From: an uncultured Polaribacter sp.
GTDB lineage: Bacteria; Bacteroidota; Bacteroidia; Flavobacteriales; Flavobacteriaceae
DNA: 64,000 nucleotides
Reading direction: 5' to 3'
Assembly: GCF_947497695.1 (NCBI RefSeq)
Contig: NZ_CANMHM010000003.1
Span: 1-64,000, forward strand
Part shown: piece after piece, positions 51,849 to 61,558 of the stretch
Numbering within the stretch: the first letter of the stretch is position 1
Layout: the number at the start of each line of letters is the position of its first letter
Notes under the pieces: model-generated
Databases searched by the model: none
What the model saw: the letters and a program-made list of their open reading frames with translations, nothing else
Told to the model about the DNA's origin: nothing
Made by a program: the position numbers and the translations under genes

Positions 51849-52076
51849 AAATAATTATTTATTTTTTTTCTAAAATATGCATAAAAAACGTAAAAGTTCA
51901 ATTTTTGTTCTATTTTATAATAACAAACCTAATTATAATTTAAAATAAATCTGTTTATCAGTAGGTTCTATAAGGTCTTGCTTCTTTTAGCGAAGCTTTT
52001 TAGTTGCTTTTGATTAACAATTAAAATAGAGATAGGAATTATCTTTTTATTAAAAATGGTTCTTTAAAAAATATAA

Positions 52077-52508
52077 CTATATATTCTTAATTATATCTTC
52101 ATACTCGTAAAAGAAAGCTTCAAATTTTGGCATGGTTTCCATGTAAAATTCAAAACAAGCTCTCCAAGAATTTTTATTGTACACACTAAATTTTGCATCA
52201 AAAGGCACATAAATTCTATGAATTACCTTACCACTTTCTAATAAAAATTCATCATCAAAAATAACTTCAGGAAGTTCGTTTTCTAACAACGTTTTTAAAG
52301 AAAGCATTTGGTCATAATAAAGTAAATTTACCAATTCATCAGGGTTTTCAATATCTAAACAAACCATTGCACTTTTTCTTTCGGCAACAAATTTAAAAGA
52401 GAAACCTTTTATTTTGGTGTTGTACAAGAGCCATTTTCTTGGAAACGATTTTCCAAAACTTGTCCAAAAGTCTTTACGTAATAGTTCAGATTCTGCTTTG
52501 CTAAACAT
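52077..52508 (-). CDS. DUF4268 domain protein
   Basis: The 143-aa soluble protein has the DUF4268 pattern: LRKDFWTSFGKSFPRKW, then KGFSFKFVAERKSAMVCLDIE and a C-terminal WRACFEFYMETMPKFEAFF. This fold occurs in Bacteroidetes alone or fused to nucleases. The role here is unknown. It lies 58 nt after miaE, perhaps in the same unit. Confidence 0.85.
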   Translation of the reverse strand: MFSKAESELLRKDFWTSFGKSFPRKWLLYNTKIKGFSFKFVAERKSAMVCLDIENPDELVNLLYYDQMLSLKTLLENELPEVIFDDEFLLESGKVIHRIYVPFDAKFSVYNKNSWRACFEFYMETMPKFEAFFYEYEDIIKNI

Positions 52509-52566
52509 TTATTTTAGTTATCAGTTATCAATTGTGGTAATTGTTCATTGTTAAAAGACTATTGTC

Positions 52567-53148
52567 TTACCCATGAATCTTAGCCAAATTTCCACGTTCT
52601 TTCATCAATTCAGCCTCAAAAGCTAACAAAGCATTCCATTTTTTATCCACAATTTCTTTATCTTGATATTGACGAGCAAATTGCAAAAAAGTAGTGTAAT
52701 GACCTGCTTCAGAAATCATTAAATTATTATAGAATTTAGACAATTCTTCATCTTCCATGTTTTCAGAAAACACTTTAAAACGCTCGCAACTTCTTGCTTC
52801 AATTAAAGCTGCAACTAATAAACGCTGAATTAATGCGTCTGTTCTATCGCCAGTTTTCTTAAAAAATTTTTGCAAACGAATAGCGTAATCATTTTTTTGT
52901 TCTCGACCTAAAACCATGCCTCTTTTTACCATTAGTAAATGCACCATTTTAAAATGTTGCATTTCTTCAATAGCAATATTGCTCATTTCTTTTACCAATT
53001 CTGTTTCTTCAGAATAGTTAATAATAATAGAAACTGCATTAGAAGCTGCTTTTTGTTCTAAAAAAGCATGATCTGTAAGTATTTGCTGTAAGTTATCTTT
53101 AGCTATTTCTGCCCAAGAAGTTTCGGTTTCAAATTGTAATCCTAACAT
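52567..53148 (-). CDS. miaE: tRNA-(ms2io6A)-hydroxylase MiaE
   Basis: The 193-aa non-haem di-iron enzyme is a four-helix bundle with ligands visible in HAFLEQKAAS, IEEMQHFKMVH, EARSCERFKVF and EAGHYTTF. It hydroxylates the isopentenyl group at A37 of tRNA and needs oxygen. Length fits the family. Confidence 0.92.
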   Translation of the reverse strand: MLGLQFETETSWAEIAKDNLQQILTDHAFLEQKAASNAVSIIINYSEETELVKEMSNIAIEEMQHFKMVHLLMVKRGMVLGREQKNDYAIRLQKFFKKTGDRTDALIQRLLVAALIEARSCERFKVFSENMEDEELSKFYNNLMISEAGHYTTFLQFARQYQDKEIVDKKWNALLAFEAELMKERGNLAKIHG

Positions 53149-53153
53149 ACTAT

Positions 53154-54003
53154 TTAAATTGTTTTTTGTAACTCCATGCCAAAATAGGCAAGGGCTTTAA
53201 TTTCTTTAATGCCTTTTATGCGTCCTTTACCAATTACTAAAAGTTCATTATTACTAGCTTCTATATGGTATTGTTTATTATTTTCTAAAAAACAAAATTA
53301 AGTTATCTGTAAAAAATGCTCTAATTTTTTCTACATTTTTTCAGCTAAGTAAAAACGTTTGCTAAAATTTGGGTGTTTATTCAAATTAATATCTTTATAA
53401 CCAGCAAAATCTAAGATATATTCAAAAATGCCTTCTTTATCTAATGTAAAATCAGGAATATTTTTTTTAGGTTCAATAAACATCATAGTTGCTTTAAGAA
53501 CCTGTTTTGCAATCAATGCTCTTTCAGAAAATCGGATATTAAAAATGGTGCAACTTTTATTAGAAAGTACGTTAGAAACTTTGTTTATATTTTTTAAAAA
53601 ATAACCAAAAGCAGGTAGTTTCTCCATTTCTTGCTTAGAAAAAGCATTGTATTGCCAGTGTATTTTTTTACTGATTTGTTGAATCGATTTTTGTCTTTTG
53701 GATAAAACTCTTTTTTTAGGAATCATTTTTGTTAAGTATTTTACGCAACGCAAAAGGATGTTCACTTCCAGATTTAGAATCATCTAAACCAACTACTTCA
53801 AAATGATCACTTTTTCTGTTAAAAGAAGTATAATTACTTATGTTTTCCATCACAGAATGATCTACAAAATAGCACAACGAAAAATTAATAATAGCAACTT
53901 CAGTTTCTGGTATTTGATCTAATTTAGACTTTAACTTTGTGTAATTTAAAAAGCTAGAAAATTTTTTAACACTCACACAATACTTTTCATCCTCTTTAAA
54001 CAT
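53154..54003 (-). pseudogene. Decayed SulP-type transporter, C-terminal remnant
   Basis: Reading across frames gives one continuous C-terminal part of a SulP anion transporter. A STAS segment (54003-53716, with CYFVDHSVMENISNY, then FEVVGLDDSKSGSEHPFALRKIL) is followed in another frame by KRQKSIQQISKKIHWQYNAF and on to HPNFSKRFYLAEK. Further frames continue with VEKIRAFFTDNLI and NNKQYHIEASNNELLVIGKG to a stop at 53154. Frame breaks are near 53720, in an A-run near 53337 and in a T-run near 53290. Similar residues also continue upstream to about 54047, but the membrane domain is missing. Confidence 0.8.
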
Positions 54004-54325
54004 TAAAACATTTGTTTTAAAGCGTTTTTTAAAAATAATAAGATATGTTATAAAACATAAATGTGGTTAAGATACCAACCATAATTATTGTAACTAACAA
54101 GTTTTAATTAATTCTTTATCTAATATATTAGCAAGCCTATCAGCTTTAATTAAAATTTTGGAAAATGCAATACCAATTAGAGTTTTATGTATTTTTTGCA
54201 AGAATGTACTTTAAAAATTAAGTAATAGCCACAATACTGTAACTTTAAAGCAAAGAAAAAGGATGTTTTTATTTTTATGATAGTTAAACATTCTTAAATT
54301 TACCTTTTTAACCAGATTTTGATTT
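54004..54325. other. Gap without gene, upstream of antiporter
   Basis: Apart from a possible few codons of the SulP remnant (to about 54047), I see no coding sequence, tRNA or clear hairpin. It is AT-rich and must hold the antiporter promoter. Confidence 0.5.
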
Positions 54326-56146
54326 ATGATAGAATTAGCAGGAATAATTATTTTAGGAATATTGGCTCAATGGGTAGCATGGAAGTTTAAAATACCTGCA
54401 ATTTTACCTTTAATATTAATTGGTTTATTGGTTGGGCCAATTGCATCAGAATTTTTAAGTGAAGATGGTTCTAAATGGATAGAACCCATTTGGAATGGCA
54501 CAAAAGGTCTTTTTCCTGGAGATAGTTTGTATTACTTTGTTTCTTTAGCCATAAGTATTGTACTTTTTGAAGGCGGTTTAACCTTAAAAAGAAGTGAAAT
54601 TAGAAATGTGGGACCTGTAATTACAAAATTAATAACAGTAGGTTCTGCCATTACTTTTTTTGGAGCAGGAATTGTAGCTCATCATTTTTTTAATTTAAGT
54701 TGGGACCTTTCTTTTCTATTCTCTGGATTAATCATTGTTACAGGTCCTACAGTAATTACACCAATTTTAAGAAATATACCTTTAAAAAAGGATATTTCTA
54801 CGGTTTTAAAATGGGAAGGAATTTTAATAGACCCAATTGGAGCATTAGTAGCTGTATTGGTATTCGAATTTATTAGTGTTGGAGGTGGAAGTGGTTTTAC
54901 TAAAACAGCTTTAATTGAGTTTGGTAAAATTCTTTTATTTGGTACAACATTCGGTTTTACCTTTGCACATGCTTTGGCCTATGCAATAAATAAAAAAATG
55001 ATTCCTCATTATTTGTTAAATGTAGTTTCATTATCTACTGTTTTATTAGTTTTTGTAGAATCTGAGGTGTTTGCACATGAATCTGGTTTATTGGCTGTAG
55101 TTGTAATGGGAATGGTTTTAGGAAATGGTAAATTAGATAACATAAAAGAACTGTTGTATTTTAAAGAATCTTTAAGCGTTTTATTAATTTCAATTTTATT
55201 CATTCTACTAGCAGCCAACATAAATATAGAAGATTTATTATTGTTATATACATGGAAAACAGCGGCACTTTTTGCAACCGTTGTTTTTATAATTAGACCT
55301 TTGGCTGTTTTTGTAAGTACCTACAATTCTAAATTAAAACTAAACGAAAAATTATTTATAAGTTGGGTGGGACCTCGTGGAATTGTAGCTGCAGGAATTG
55401 CTTCACTTTTTGGAAGTAAATTATTAAAACAAGGTGTTGAAGGAGCAGAATATATTACCCCGTTAGTTTTTATGATTGTTTTAGGAACTGTTTTATTCAA
55501 TGCAACTACTGCTAGATTATTTGCTAAAATGGTAGGTGTTTTTCTTAAAAGTTCTGATGCAATTTTAATAGTTGGTGCTTCTAGTCCTGTAAGATTAATT
55601 GCTAAATATTTAAAAGATAATGGTAAAAGAGTTATTTTAATAGATTCAAGTAAAGATTTTATTAGAAAGGCATTAAGATCTGGTTTAGAGGCTTTTAGAA
55701 TTGATATATATAGTGAAGATTTATCTGATAATATTGAGTTAAATGATGTAGGTTATTTAATTGCAATGACAGGTAGTGAAACTGTAAATAAATATGCTGT
55801 TGATAGTTTTTCTAAATCTTTTGGAGAACAAGGTTCTTACAGATTGGCAACATCAAACGAAATTAAAGACTCGGATTTACATGAAGAAAATAAAAATAGA
55901 TTTTTATCACCTAATGATGATTATATCAATTTAAGTGAAGCTTTTAGAGATAATCCTAAGATTACAGAAGTAGAAGTTTCATCTGACGAAGAGTATGAAA
56001 CCATAGTTTCTAAATTATTTAATGAACTAAAGTCGGTGCTTTTATTTATTAAAAAAGGCAATAAAATATATTTAATTCCTGAGTTTGAAAACTCAAAAGA
56101 AACCAAAGAAAATTGTACGTTGGTTTACTTAGGTAAAAATGTATAA
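54326..56146 (+). CDS. CPA-type cation:proton antiporter with RCK domain
   Basis: The 606-aa protein has about 12 membrane helices (1-410) of the CPA1/NhaP type, with the TGPTVITPILRN and WEGILIDPIGAL motifs that carry the ion-binding Asp, then a TrkA-N/RCK Rossmann domain (about 412-530) starting ILIVGASSPVRLIA. It exchanges Na+ or K+ for H+ across the inner membrane and may be gated by nucleotides. Confidence 0.9.
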   Translation: MIELAGIIILGILAQWVAWKFKIPAILPLILIGLLVGPIASEFLSEDGSKWIEPIWNGTKGLFPGDSLYYFVSLAISIVLFEGGLTLKRSEIRNVGPVITKLITVGSAITFFGAGIVAHHFFNLSWDLSFLFSGLIIVTGPTVITPILRNIPLKKDISTVLKWEGILIDPIGALVAVLVFEFISVGGGSGFTKTALIEFGKILLFGTTFGFTFAHALAYAINKKMIPHYLLNVVSLSTVLLVFVESEVFAHESGLLAVVVMGMVLGNGKLDNIKELLYFKESLSVLLISILFILLAANINIEDLLLLYTWKTAALFATVVFIIRPLAVFVSTYNSKLKLNEKLFISWVGPRGIVAAGIASLFGSKLLKQGVEGAEYITPLVFMIVLGTVLFNATTARLFAKMVGVFLKSSDAILIVGASSPVRLIAKYLKDNGKRVILIDSSKDFIRKALRSGLEAFRIDIYSEDLSDNIELNDVGYLIAMTGSETVNKYAVDSFSKSFGEQGSYRLATSNEIKDSDLHEENKNRFLSPNDDYINLSEAFRDNPKITEVEVSSDEEYETIVSKLFNELKSVLLFIKKGNKIYLIPEFENSKETKENCTLVYLGKNV

Positions 56147-56149
56147 AGT

Positions 56150-57838
56150 TTACATATCTAACTCAAAAGTTTGACGTAATTTTTCTAAAAGTGGATTTTT
56201 TTCTTTCATTTTATTGTATTTTTCTTGTGGAGTGTAAGCAAACTTTTTCTCTACAGTCTCATTTAAAATAACCGAAATTTTAATACCAAAATTATTCAAT
56301 TTTTCTCTTAAAAAGTTGATCAATTTAGATCTTCCTTTTTTAAACTGATCTTCCATTAACTTATTTGGTACAGTAAAACTAATTTCAAAGTTTTTACCTA
56401 GTTTTGGTAAATCTGTTCCTACAATAGAAGCCATACTTCGTTCTCCTTTTGTAATTAAAAGAGCTACATACTCTTTCCAAAGTTTTTGTAATGTTTCTTC
56501 TGTAAAAACATCTTTTGGGTGGTTGTCAAAGTTTTCTTCTTCGTCTATTTTTTTAACTACTTTTTTTTCGTGAATACTTTTTAACGATAAAGAAGAAGGA
56601 CGTCTTTGTGCAGTCTTTAAAATTGGCGTTGCTAATTTAGGTTTTGGTTGTTCAACAACTTTCTTTTCTGTAACAACCGCTTTTTTAAGTATCGGTTTTG
56701 CAATTTCTTTTACAGCTGGGGAAAGTGCTTGAAAAAATGTAGCAGGTATTATGTAGTTAGCTGGCTTTTTTTTTTCTCCATCAAAAGTGATAGAGGCAAT
56801 TTGCATAATGGTTAATTCTACCAGCAATCGCTGATTTTTACTAGCTCTATAATTTAAATCACAATCATTTGCTTTTTTGATAGCTTGCATTAAAAAAGGA
56901 ATACTTGCTTTTGTAGCTTGTTCCAAATATTTCTTTTTAGCAGTGTCTCCAACTTCTAATAATTCTAAAGTTGCTTTGTCTTTGGCAACTAATAAATCTC
57001 TAAAATGACTGGCCAATCCGTTTATAAAATGATGTCCTTCAAAACCTTTGGCTAACACAACATTAAAGGCATTTAAAACTTGCGGAATGTTGTTTGTCAA
57101 CATCAAGTTTGTCATATTAAAATACGTATCGTAATCTAATACATTTAAATTTTCTGTAACAGCTTCTCTAGTTAAGTTATTTCCAGAAAAACTAACCACT
57201 CTATCAAAAATAGACAAAGCATCACGCATTGCACCATCTGCTTTTTGAGCAATAATATGTAAAGCATCATCTTCTGCTGTAATATTTTCTTTTTCACAAA
57301 TTACTTTTAGGTAATTTTTAGCATCTAAAACACCAATTCTTTTAAAATCGAAAATTTGACAACGAGATAAAATTGTAGGGATTATTTTATGTTTTTCTGT
57401 GGTGGCTAAAATAAAAATTGCATGTGCAGGAGGTTCTTCTAAAGTCTTTAAAAAAGCATTAAAAGCTGCTTGAGATAACATGTGTACCTCATCAATAATA
57501 TATACTTTGTATTTACCAGTTTGTGGAGGAATACGAACTTGCTCAGTTAAGCTTCTAATATCATCAACAGAGTTGTTAGAAGCAGCATCTAGTTCAAAAA
57601 TATTAAAAGCAAAATCTTCATCAGCAGCAACTTCTGCATCTTGTTGGTTGATGTTTTTTGCTAAGATTCTTGCACAAGAAGTTTTACCAACACCTCTAGG
57701 ACCTGTAAATAATAAAGCTTGTGCTAAATGGTTGTTTTTTATAGCTTTTTCTAACGTGTTTGTAATGGCTTGTTGCCCAACAACATCCACAAAATTTTGA
57801 GGACGGTATTTACGTGCAGAAACTATAAAATGCTCCAT
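56150..57838 (-). CDS. dnaX: DNA polymerase III subunit gamma/tau
   Basis: The 562-aa clamp-loader ATPase has Walker A GPRGVGKT (46-53), DELDA-like FELDAASNNS, DEVHMLS, the SRC sensor segment ILSRCQIFDF, and a tau-type C-terminal extension. The four-Cys zinc module usual between Walker A and DAASN in proteobacterial DnaX is replaced by a short acidic loop (about 64-78), which seems common in Flavobacteria. No slippery sequence was examined in detail. It converges with the antiporter gene, 3 nt apart. Confidence 0.95.
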   Translation of the reverse strand: MEHFIVSARKYRPQNFVDVVGQQAITNTLEKAIKNNHLAQALLFTGPRGVGKTSCARILAKNINQQDAEVAADEDFAFNIFELDAASNNSVDDIRSLTEQVRIPPQTGKYKVYIIDEVHMLSQAAFNAFLKTLEEPPAHAIFILATTEKHKIIPTILSRCQIFDFKRIGVLDAKNYLKVICEKENITAEDDALHIIAQKADGAMRDALSIFDRVVSFSGNNLTREAVTENLNVLDYDTYFNMTNLMLTNNIPQVLNAFNVVLAKGFEGHHFINGLASHFRDLLVAKDKATLELLEVGDTAKKKYLEQATKASIPFLMQAIKKANDCDLNYRASKNQRLLVELTIMQIASITFDGEKKKPANYIIPATFFQALSPAVKEIAKPILKKAVVTEKKVVEQPKPKLATPILKTAQRRPSSLSLKSIHEKKVVKKIDEEENFDNHPKDVFTEETLQKLWKEYVALLITKGERSMASIVGTDLPKLGKNFEISFTVPNKLMEDQFKKGRSKLINFLREKLNNFGIKISVILNETVEKKFAYTPQEKYNKMKEKNPLLEKLRQTFELDM

Positions 57839-58226
57839 GTATTGAAATCTATTTAATTAAATAAAATTTTATGCATCAAATTAAATTCTAGTCAATTTTA
57901 CAATTAAAAACAGTAAAATTTGTCTTGTTGATATTCTTTTTTAAACAAGTTTGAAGTTCCATTTTTATTGAAAAATCTCTCAAACTTACATTTAGAAAGT
58001 CATTATAAATTATAAATGCATAATTTAGATGTACAAAAATAAGTATCTATTCCAGTTTTTACAAGCAGGTTTGTTAAGAAAACACTAAAGTTGTAAACAT
58101 GTTGTAAATACTTGTAATTTAATACGACTATAGTTGTAGTTTAAATTAAAGTTTTTAAAATTGTACTGAGAATATTAACGGTTGTTCTTGGTGCAATTTT
58201 TTATGAACACCTAAAATAGAATTAAA
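57839..58226. other. Gap dnaX-msrA with TTGTA repeats and a dyad
   Basis: The 388-nt divergent gap has no gene that I can support. Near msrA are several TTGTA copies (about 58090-58138) and the interrupted dyad ACGACTATAGTTGT (58124-58137), a form like BlaI/MecI-type operators. It may control msrA. Confidence 0.45.
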
Positions 58227-58895
58227 ATGAATATTGTAAAGTCACTAACTTCCTTAAGTTTTTTATTATTATTAATTTCTTGTTTTGGCTTTACTGATAC
58301 AAAACAAACCAATCAAAAAGCAATATATATTGCTAAAGAAAATACCAAAGTAGCTTATTTTGCAAGTGGTTGTTTTTGGTGTGTAGAAGCTATCTTTGAA
58401 AGTGTAAGTGGAGTAGAAGAGGCTGTTTCTGGTTATGCAGGAGGACATACTTTAAACCCTACCTACAATTCTATTGGAACAGGTAAAACAGGCCATTCAG
58501 AAACAGTAGCAGTATATTACAATCCTAAAATTGTATCTTTTAAAACTTTGGTAACGGTATTTTTTGGTTCTCATGATCCTACAACAAAAAATGGCCAACA
58601 TCCAGATTATGGCTCTCAATACAGATCTATTGCTTTTTATACAAATGATGCTGAAAAAGAAATTATAAATGCTGCAATTATAAAACTAAATAAAGAAGTT
58701 TATGATGGAAAAATTGTAACTGAAGTTACAAAGTTAGACTCGTTTTATAAAGCAGAAGCATATCATCAAGATTTTGAACGTAGAAATCCAAACCAAGGGT
58801 ATGTAAAAGCAGTTTCTATTCCTCGTTTAAATCGTTTTAAAAAGAGGTTTCCTGAGTTATTAAAAAAAGAGGAACACCATTCTGAAAACAAATAG
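58227..58895 (+). CDS. msrA: Peptide-methionine (S)-S-oxide reductase, lipoprotein form
   Basis: The 222-aa protein has the active-site motif GCFWC (48-52, nucleophile Cys49), GYAGGHTLNPTY and the HDPTTKNGQHPDYGSQYRS segment of MsrA. An N-terminal signal with lipobox LLISC (Cys19) means it is exported and lipid-anchored. It repairs oxidized methionine in envelope proteins. No msrB is adjacent. Confidence 0.94.
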   Translation: MNIVKSLTSLSFLLLLISCFGFTDTKQTNQKAIYIAKENTKVAYFASGCFWCVEAIFESVSGVEEAVSGYAGGHTLNPTYNSIGTGKTGHSETVAVYYNPKIVSFKTLVTVFFGSHDPTTKNGQHPDYGSQYRSIAFYTNDAEKEIINAAIIKLNKEVYDGKIVTEVTKLDSFYKAEAYHQDFERRNPNQGYVKAVSIPRLNRFKKRFPELLKKEEHHSENK

Positions 58896-59213
58896 CTTTT
58901 TAAGACTCCTTACATATTTAGGTTATTGAATGCTAAAATAGAAGGTTTCTTTGCTTTTATAGATGAAAATAAAAAAGACATTTTTTTTGAATGAAAAGAA
59001 CTTTTAAGACAAGAAATTTTACAATATTTGTAGGATTTAAATAGCGATAGTTTTTGTTTAAAATGACAAGTTTTAGTTCTAGTAAATTAGATGAAAATAT
59101 TTTGAGTGTGTCAATTTTTCGCTTTTAAATTTAATGAAAAAGTAATTTGTTTCATAATAATGAAATTGCTAAATCAATTTTAAAGTTTGATTGGCAATAA
59201 CAATTCAATAAAA
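58896..59213. other. Gap with no supported gene, possible gene relic
   Basis: A 318-nt gap. A short open stretch near 58927-58994 reads LNAKIEGFFAFIDENKKDIF before a stop, which could be decayed coding sequence. No RNA gene or terminator is evident. Confidence 0.4.
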
Positions 59214-59510
59214 ATGGCAAAAAGAGAAAATGATTCCTTTTCAATAGAAGATTTAATGAAAACTTTTATCAAGGAGAATAACTTGAGTAAAGGAATGCAG
59301 AAAATAAAAGTTGAAGAAACATGGGTAAAAATGATGGGTCCAGGTGTTGCAACACATACAACTTCTATTAAACTACAACACAAAACTCTGGTCATTCAAT
59401 TAAGTTCTTCTGTTTTACGTGAAGAATTAAGCTACGGAAAAGATAAAATTATTAAAATGATGAATGAGGAAGTTGGAGATGAGGTGATTACTAAATTGAT
59501 TTTAGTTTAG
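59214..59510 (+). CDS. DUF721 / DciA-like protein
   Basis: The 98-aa product (from ATG 59214; a TTG at 59187 is less likely) has the DUF721 pattern: SIEDLMKTFIKENNLSKGM, then KVEETWVKMMGPGVATHTTSIKL and LVIQLSSSVLREELSYGKDKII. DciA-type proteins bind the replicative helicase; short Bacteroidetes versions are less studied. Confidence 0.85.
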   Translation: MAKRENDSFSIEDLMKTFIKENNLSKGMQKIKVEETWVKMMGPGVATHTTSIKLQHKTLVIQLSSSVLREELSYGKDKIIKMMNEEVGDEVITKLILV

Positions 59511-59635
59511 ATGATTATAATAAATCAAAAAAAATCTTCAATAATATTATAAAACTTGATGCATTTTTAACAAGTCTTTTTTCTTGAGTCGCTTCATCAA
59601 AGAGCTTTATGTGTTTTAAGAGAGTGTTAGAGACA

Positions 59636-60751
59636 TTATTTATCTACCAAACGTTGTATTTCAAATTCTACTCTTCTGTTTATTTGTCTCCCTTCATCTG
59701 TTTTATTGGTTGATAAAGGTTGTGAATTTCCAAATCCAAAAGATTGAATTCTGTTTTTATCTATTCCAGATTTTATCAAATAAGTTACTACAGATTTTGC
59801 TCTTTTTTCAGAGAGAATTTTATTGTAGCTATCGTTTCCTAAAGCATCAGTATGTCCTAAAATAGCAACTTTAGTATTTTTATTTGCACTTAAATAATCA
59901 TAAATAATAGTAATCTCTTTTTTTGCAATTTCAGAGAGGTTAAAACTGTTAAACTCAAAATTTATATTTTGAAAAGCAACTTTTTTATTTAGTTCAATAT
60001 TATTTTTAGTTATTATTTCTGATTCGTTTGTATCATCAATATTAATAGTTTGGTTGTTTTGTGATACAGAAACCATATCAATATAATAATAGCAGATGTC
60101 TCTTTTTTTTGCTCCTAAAACTTTTTTTAATTTGGTATCAACATTATTTTTAAAGTTACCAATTGTAATGTAATTTTCTCCTCCTTTTGCTATAATTTGT
60201 TTAGAAATTAGCGTCCAGTTATTTTTATCATCAAAAGTATTGCTGTTCACAATATCATTCATAGAAAAACTATCTGTTAGTTGATTTTTTATTTTATTAG
60301 GCATTATAGGTGTCCAATAAGGGAAAATAATCATTTTTTGAGTGAGCATAAAACTAATTTTTTCTAGTGCAAAATTAGATTTATCTGCTAAATTGATATA
60401 AAATGAAATGGTATATGCTTTTCCTTTTTTTAAAGGATTTTTAAAAGAACCCTGTATGTATTCTCTATAATCTTTTGGTGCATAGAAAAAAATACCAGCA
60501 TAATTATCGCCAGATTTTGCTTCTTGATATCCGTTAAAATTAATAGGAATTCCTGTTTCTCCATTAGTACTACAAGCATTAAATAAATCTGTAGTTCCTA
60601 AGGAAGGAATAGACCAATTACGTACATTTTTATTAAAAGTACTGGCTTCTTCTACACAGGTTTTTGTAGTTTCGAAACTTGGGTTTTTAATTAAATTCTG
60701 AGCAGTAACTGGTACAGAAATAAATAGTATAAATAGGGTAATTAATTTCAA
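59636..60751 (-). CDS. OmpA-family outer membrane protein
   Basis: The 371-aa protein has a signal peptide (1-17, ending PVTAQ), a beta-sandwich-like region starting NLIKNPSFET (20-230) that resembles carbohydrate-binding folds, and a C-terminal OmpA peptidoglycan-binding domain (about 260-371; ILGHTDALGNDSYN, then LSEKRAKSV and INRRVEFEI). It may tie a surface-exposed domain to the cell wall. Ligand unknown. Confidence 0.86.
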   Translation of the reverse strand: MKLITLFILFISVPVTAQNLIKNPSFETTKTCVEEASTFNKNVRNWSIPSLGTTDLFNACSTNGETGIPINFNGYQEAKSGDNYAGIFFYAPKDYREYIQGSFKNPLKKGKAYTISFYINLADKSNFALEKISFMLTQKMIIFPYWTPIMPNKIKNQLTDSFSMNDIVNSNTFDDKNNWTLISKQIIAKGGENYITIGNFKNNVDTKLKKVLGAKKRDICYYYIDMVSVSQNNQTINIDDTNESEIITKNNIELNKKVAFQNINFEFNSFNLSEIAKKEITIIYDYLSANKNTKVAILGHTDALGNDSYNKILSEKRAKSVVTYLIKSGIDKNRIQSFGFGNSQPLSTNKTDEGRQINRRVEFEIQRLVDK

Positions 60752-60869
60752 GTATGATTGATTATTCTATTTGTGATTTTATTCTTTCATCCAAATAATT
60801 TATAAAAGCGAATTTATAATTTATTGTTTAGAAAATAGTTAAAGAATAAAGTTAAAATTAATCAAAAAA

Positions 60870-60896
60870 AACTCGTAAGTTTTTTTCTTACGAGTT
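60870..60896 (-). terminator. Hairpin upstream of OmpA-family gene
   Basis: A 10-bp perfect stem, AACTCGTAAG with its complement, and a T7 loop on the plus strand; on the minus strand it is followed by a T-run. It may be a second terminator after ndk. Confidence 0.6.
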
Positions 60897-60973
60897 CTAG
60901 ATTATGTAAACTAAAAATAATATTATTTTTAAAAATTACTGATGTATTAATTTCAATATTCATAACTAATATA

Positions 60974-61007
60974 AAAAAAACTTATAAGTTTCCTTACAAG
61001 TTTTTTT
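60974..61007 (-). terminator. Terminator after ndk
   Basis: Arms 60974-60988 and 61001-side 60993-61007 pair with a single mismatch (a U-G pair in the minus-strand RNA), with a 4-nt loop and a T-run on the minus strand, 33 nt past the ndk stop. Confidence 0.8.
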
Positions 61008-61039
61008 AAGATTTATTTAGTTAAAAGTTTTAAAATATC

Positions 61040-61459
61040 TTAAAACTGCTCTCTTCCAGAAAAGTGAAAATTTCCTTCAATTGCTGCATTTTCATCAGAA
61101 TCAGAACCATGTACAGCATTTTCTCCCATAGAAGTTGCGTATAATTTTCTAATCGTTCCTTCTGCAGCATCAGCTGGGTTTGTAGCACCAATTAAAGTTC
61201 TAAAATCTTCTACAGCATTTTCTTTTTCTAAAATGGCAGCTACAATTGGTCCACGTGTCATAAACTCCACTAATTCTCCAAAAAACGGACGCTCATTATG
61301 CACAGCATAAAAAGTTTCTGCATCTGCTTTTGTCATTTGTGTTTTCTTTAAAGCTACAATTCTAAATCCTGCAGCATTTATTTTTTCTAAAATTGCACCA
61401 GTATGTCCGTTTTCTACTGCATCTGGTTTTAGCATTGTAAATGTTCTATTTGTTGCCAT
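61040..61459 (-). CDS. ndk: Nucleoside-diphosphate kinase
   Basis: The 139-aa enzyme has the full family pattern: [12 protein letters not shown] at the start and the active-site phospho-histidine His117 in [13 protein letters not shown]. It balances nucleoside triphosphates using ATP. Single gene with its own terminator. Confidence 0.97.
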   Translation of the reverse strand: MATNRTFTMLKPDAVENGHTGAILEKINAAGFRIVALKKTQMTKADAETFYAVHNERPFFGELVEFMTRGPIVAAILEKENAVEDFRTLIGATNPADAAEGTIRKLYATSMGENAVHGSDSDENAAIEGNFHFSGREQF

Positions 61460-61558
61460 TTTGTTACTTTTTTATTTTCTTTTAGTTTTTGTGAAAGTAA
61501 TCACAAATTCGCGGCGAAATTAAACAAAATTTTTAATAAAAGTGTATATTCGCATCTT

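Noticed and set aside
53331-53783. Independent 150-aa gene starting at 53783
   Set aside because: Its first 19 residues overlap the STAS frame and the rest continues the SulP C-terminus in shifted frames, so I treat it as part of the pseudogene.
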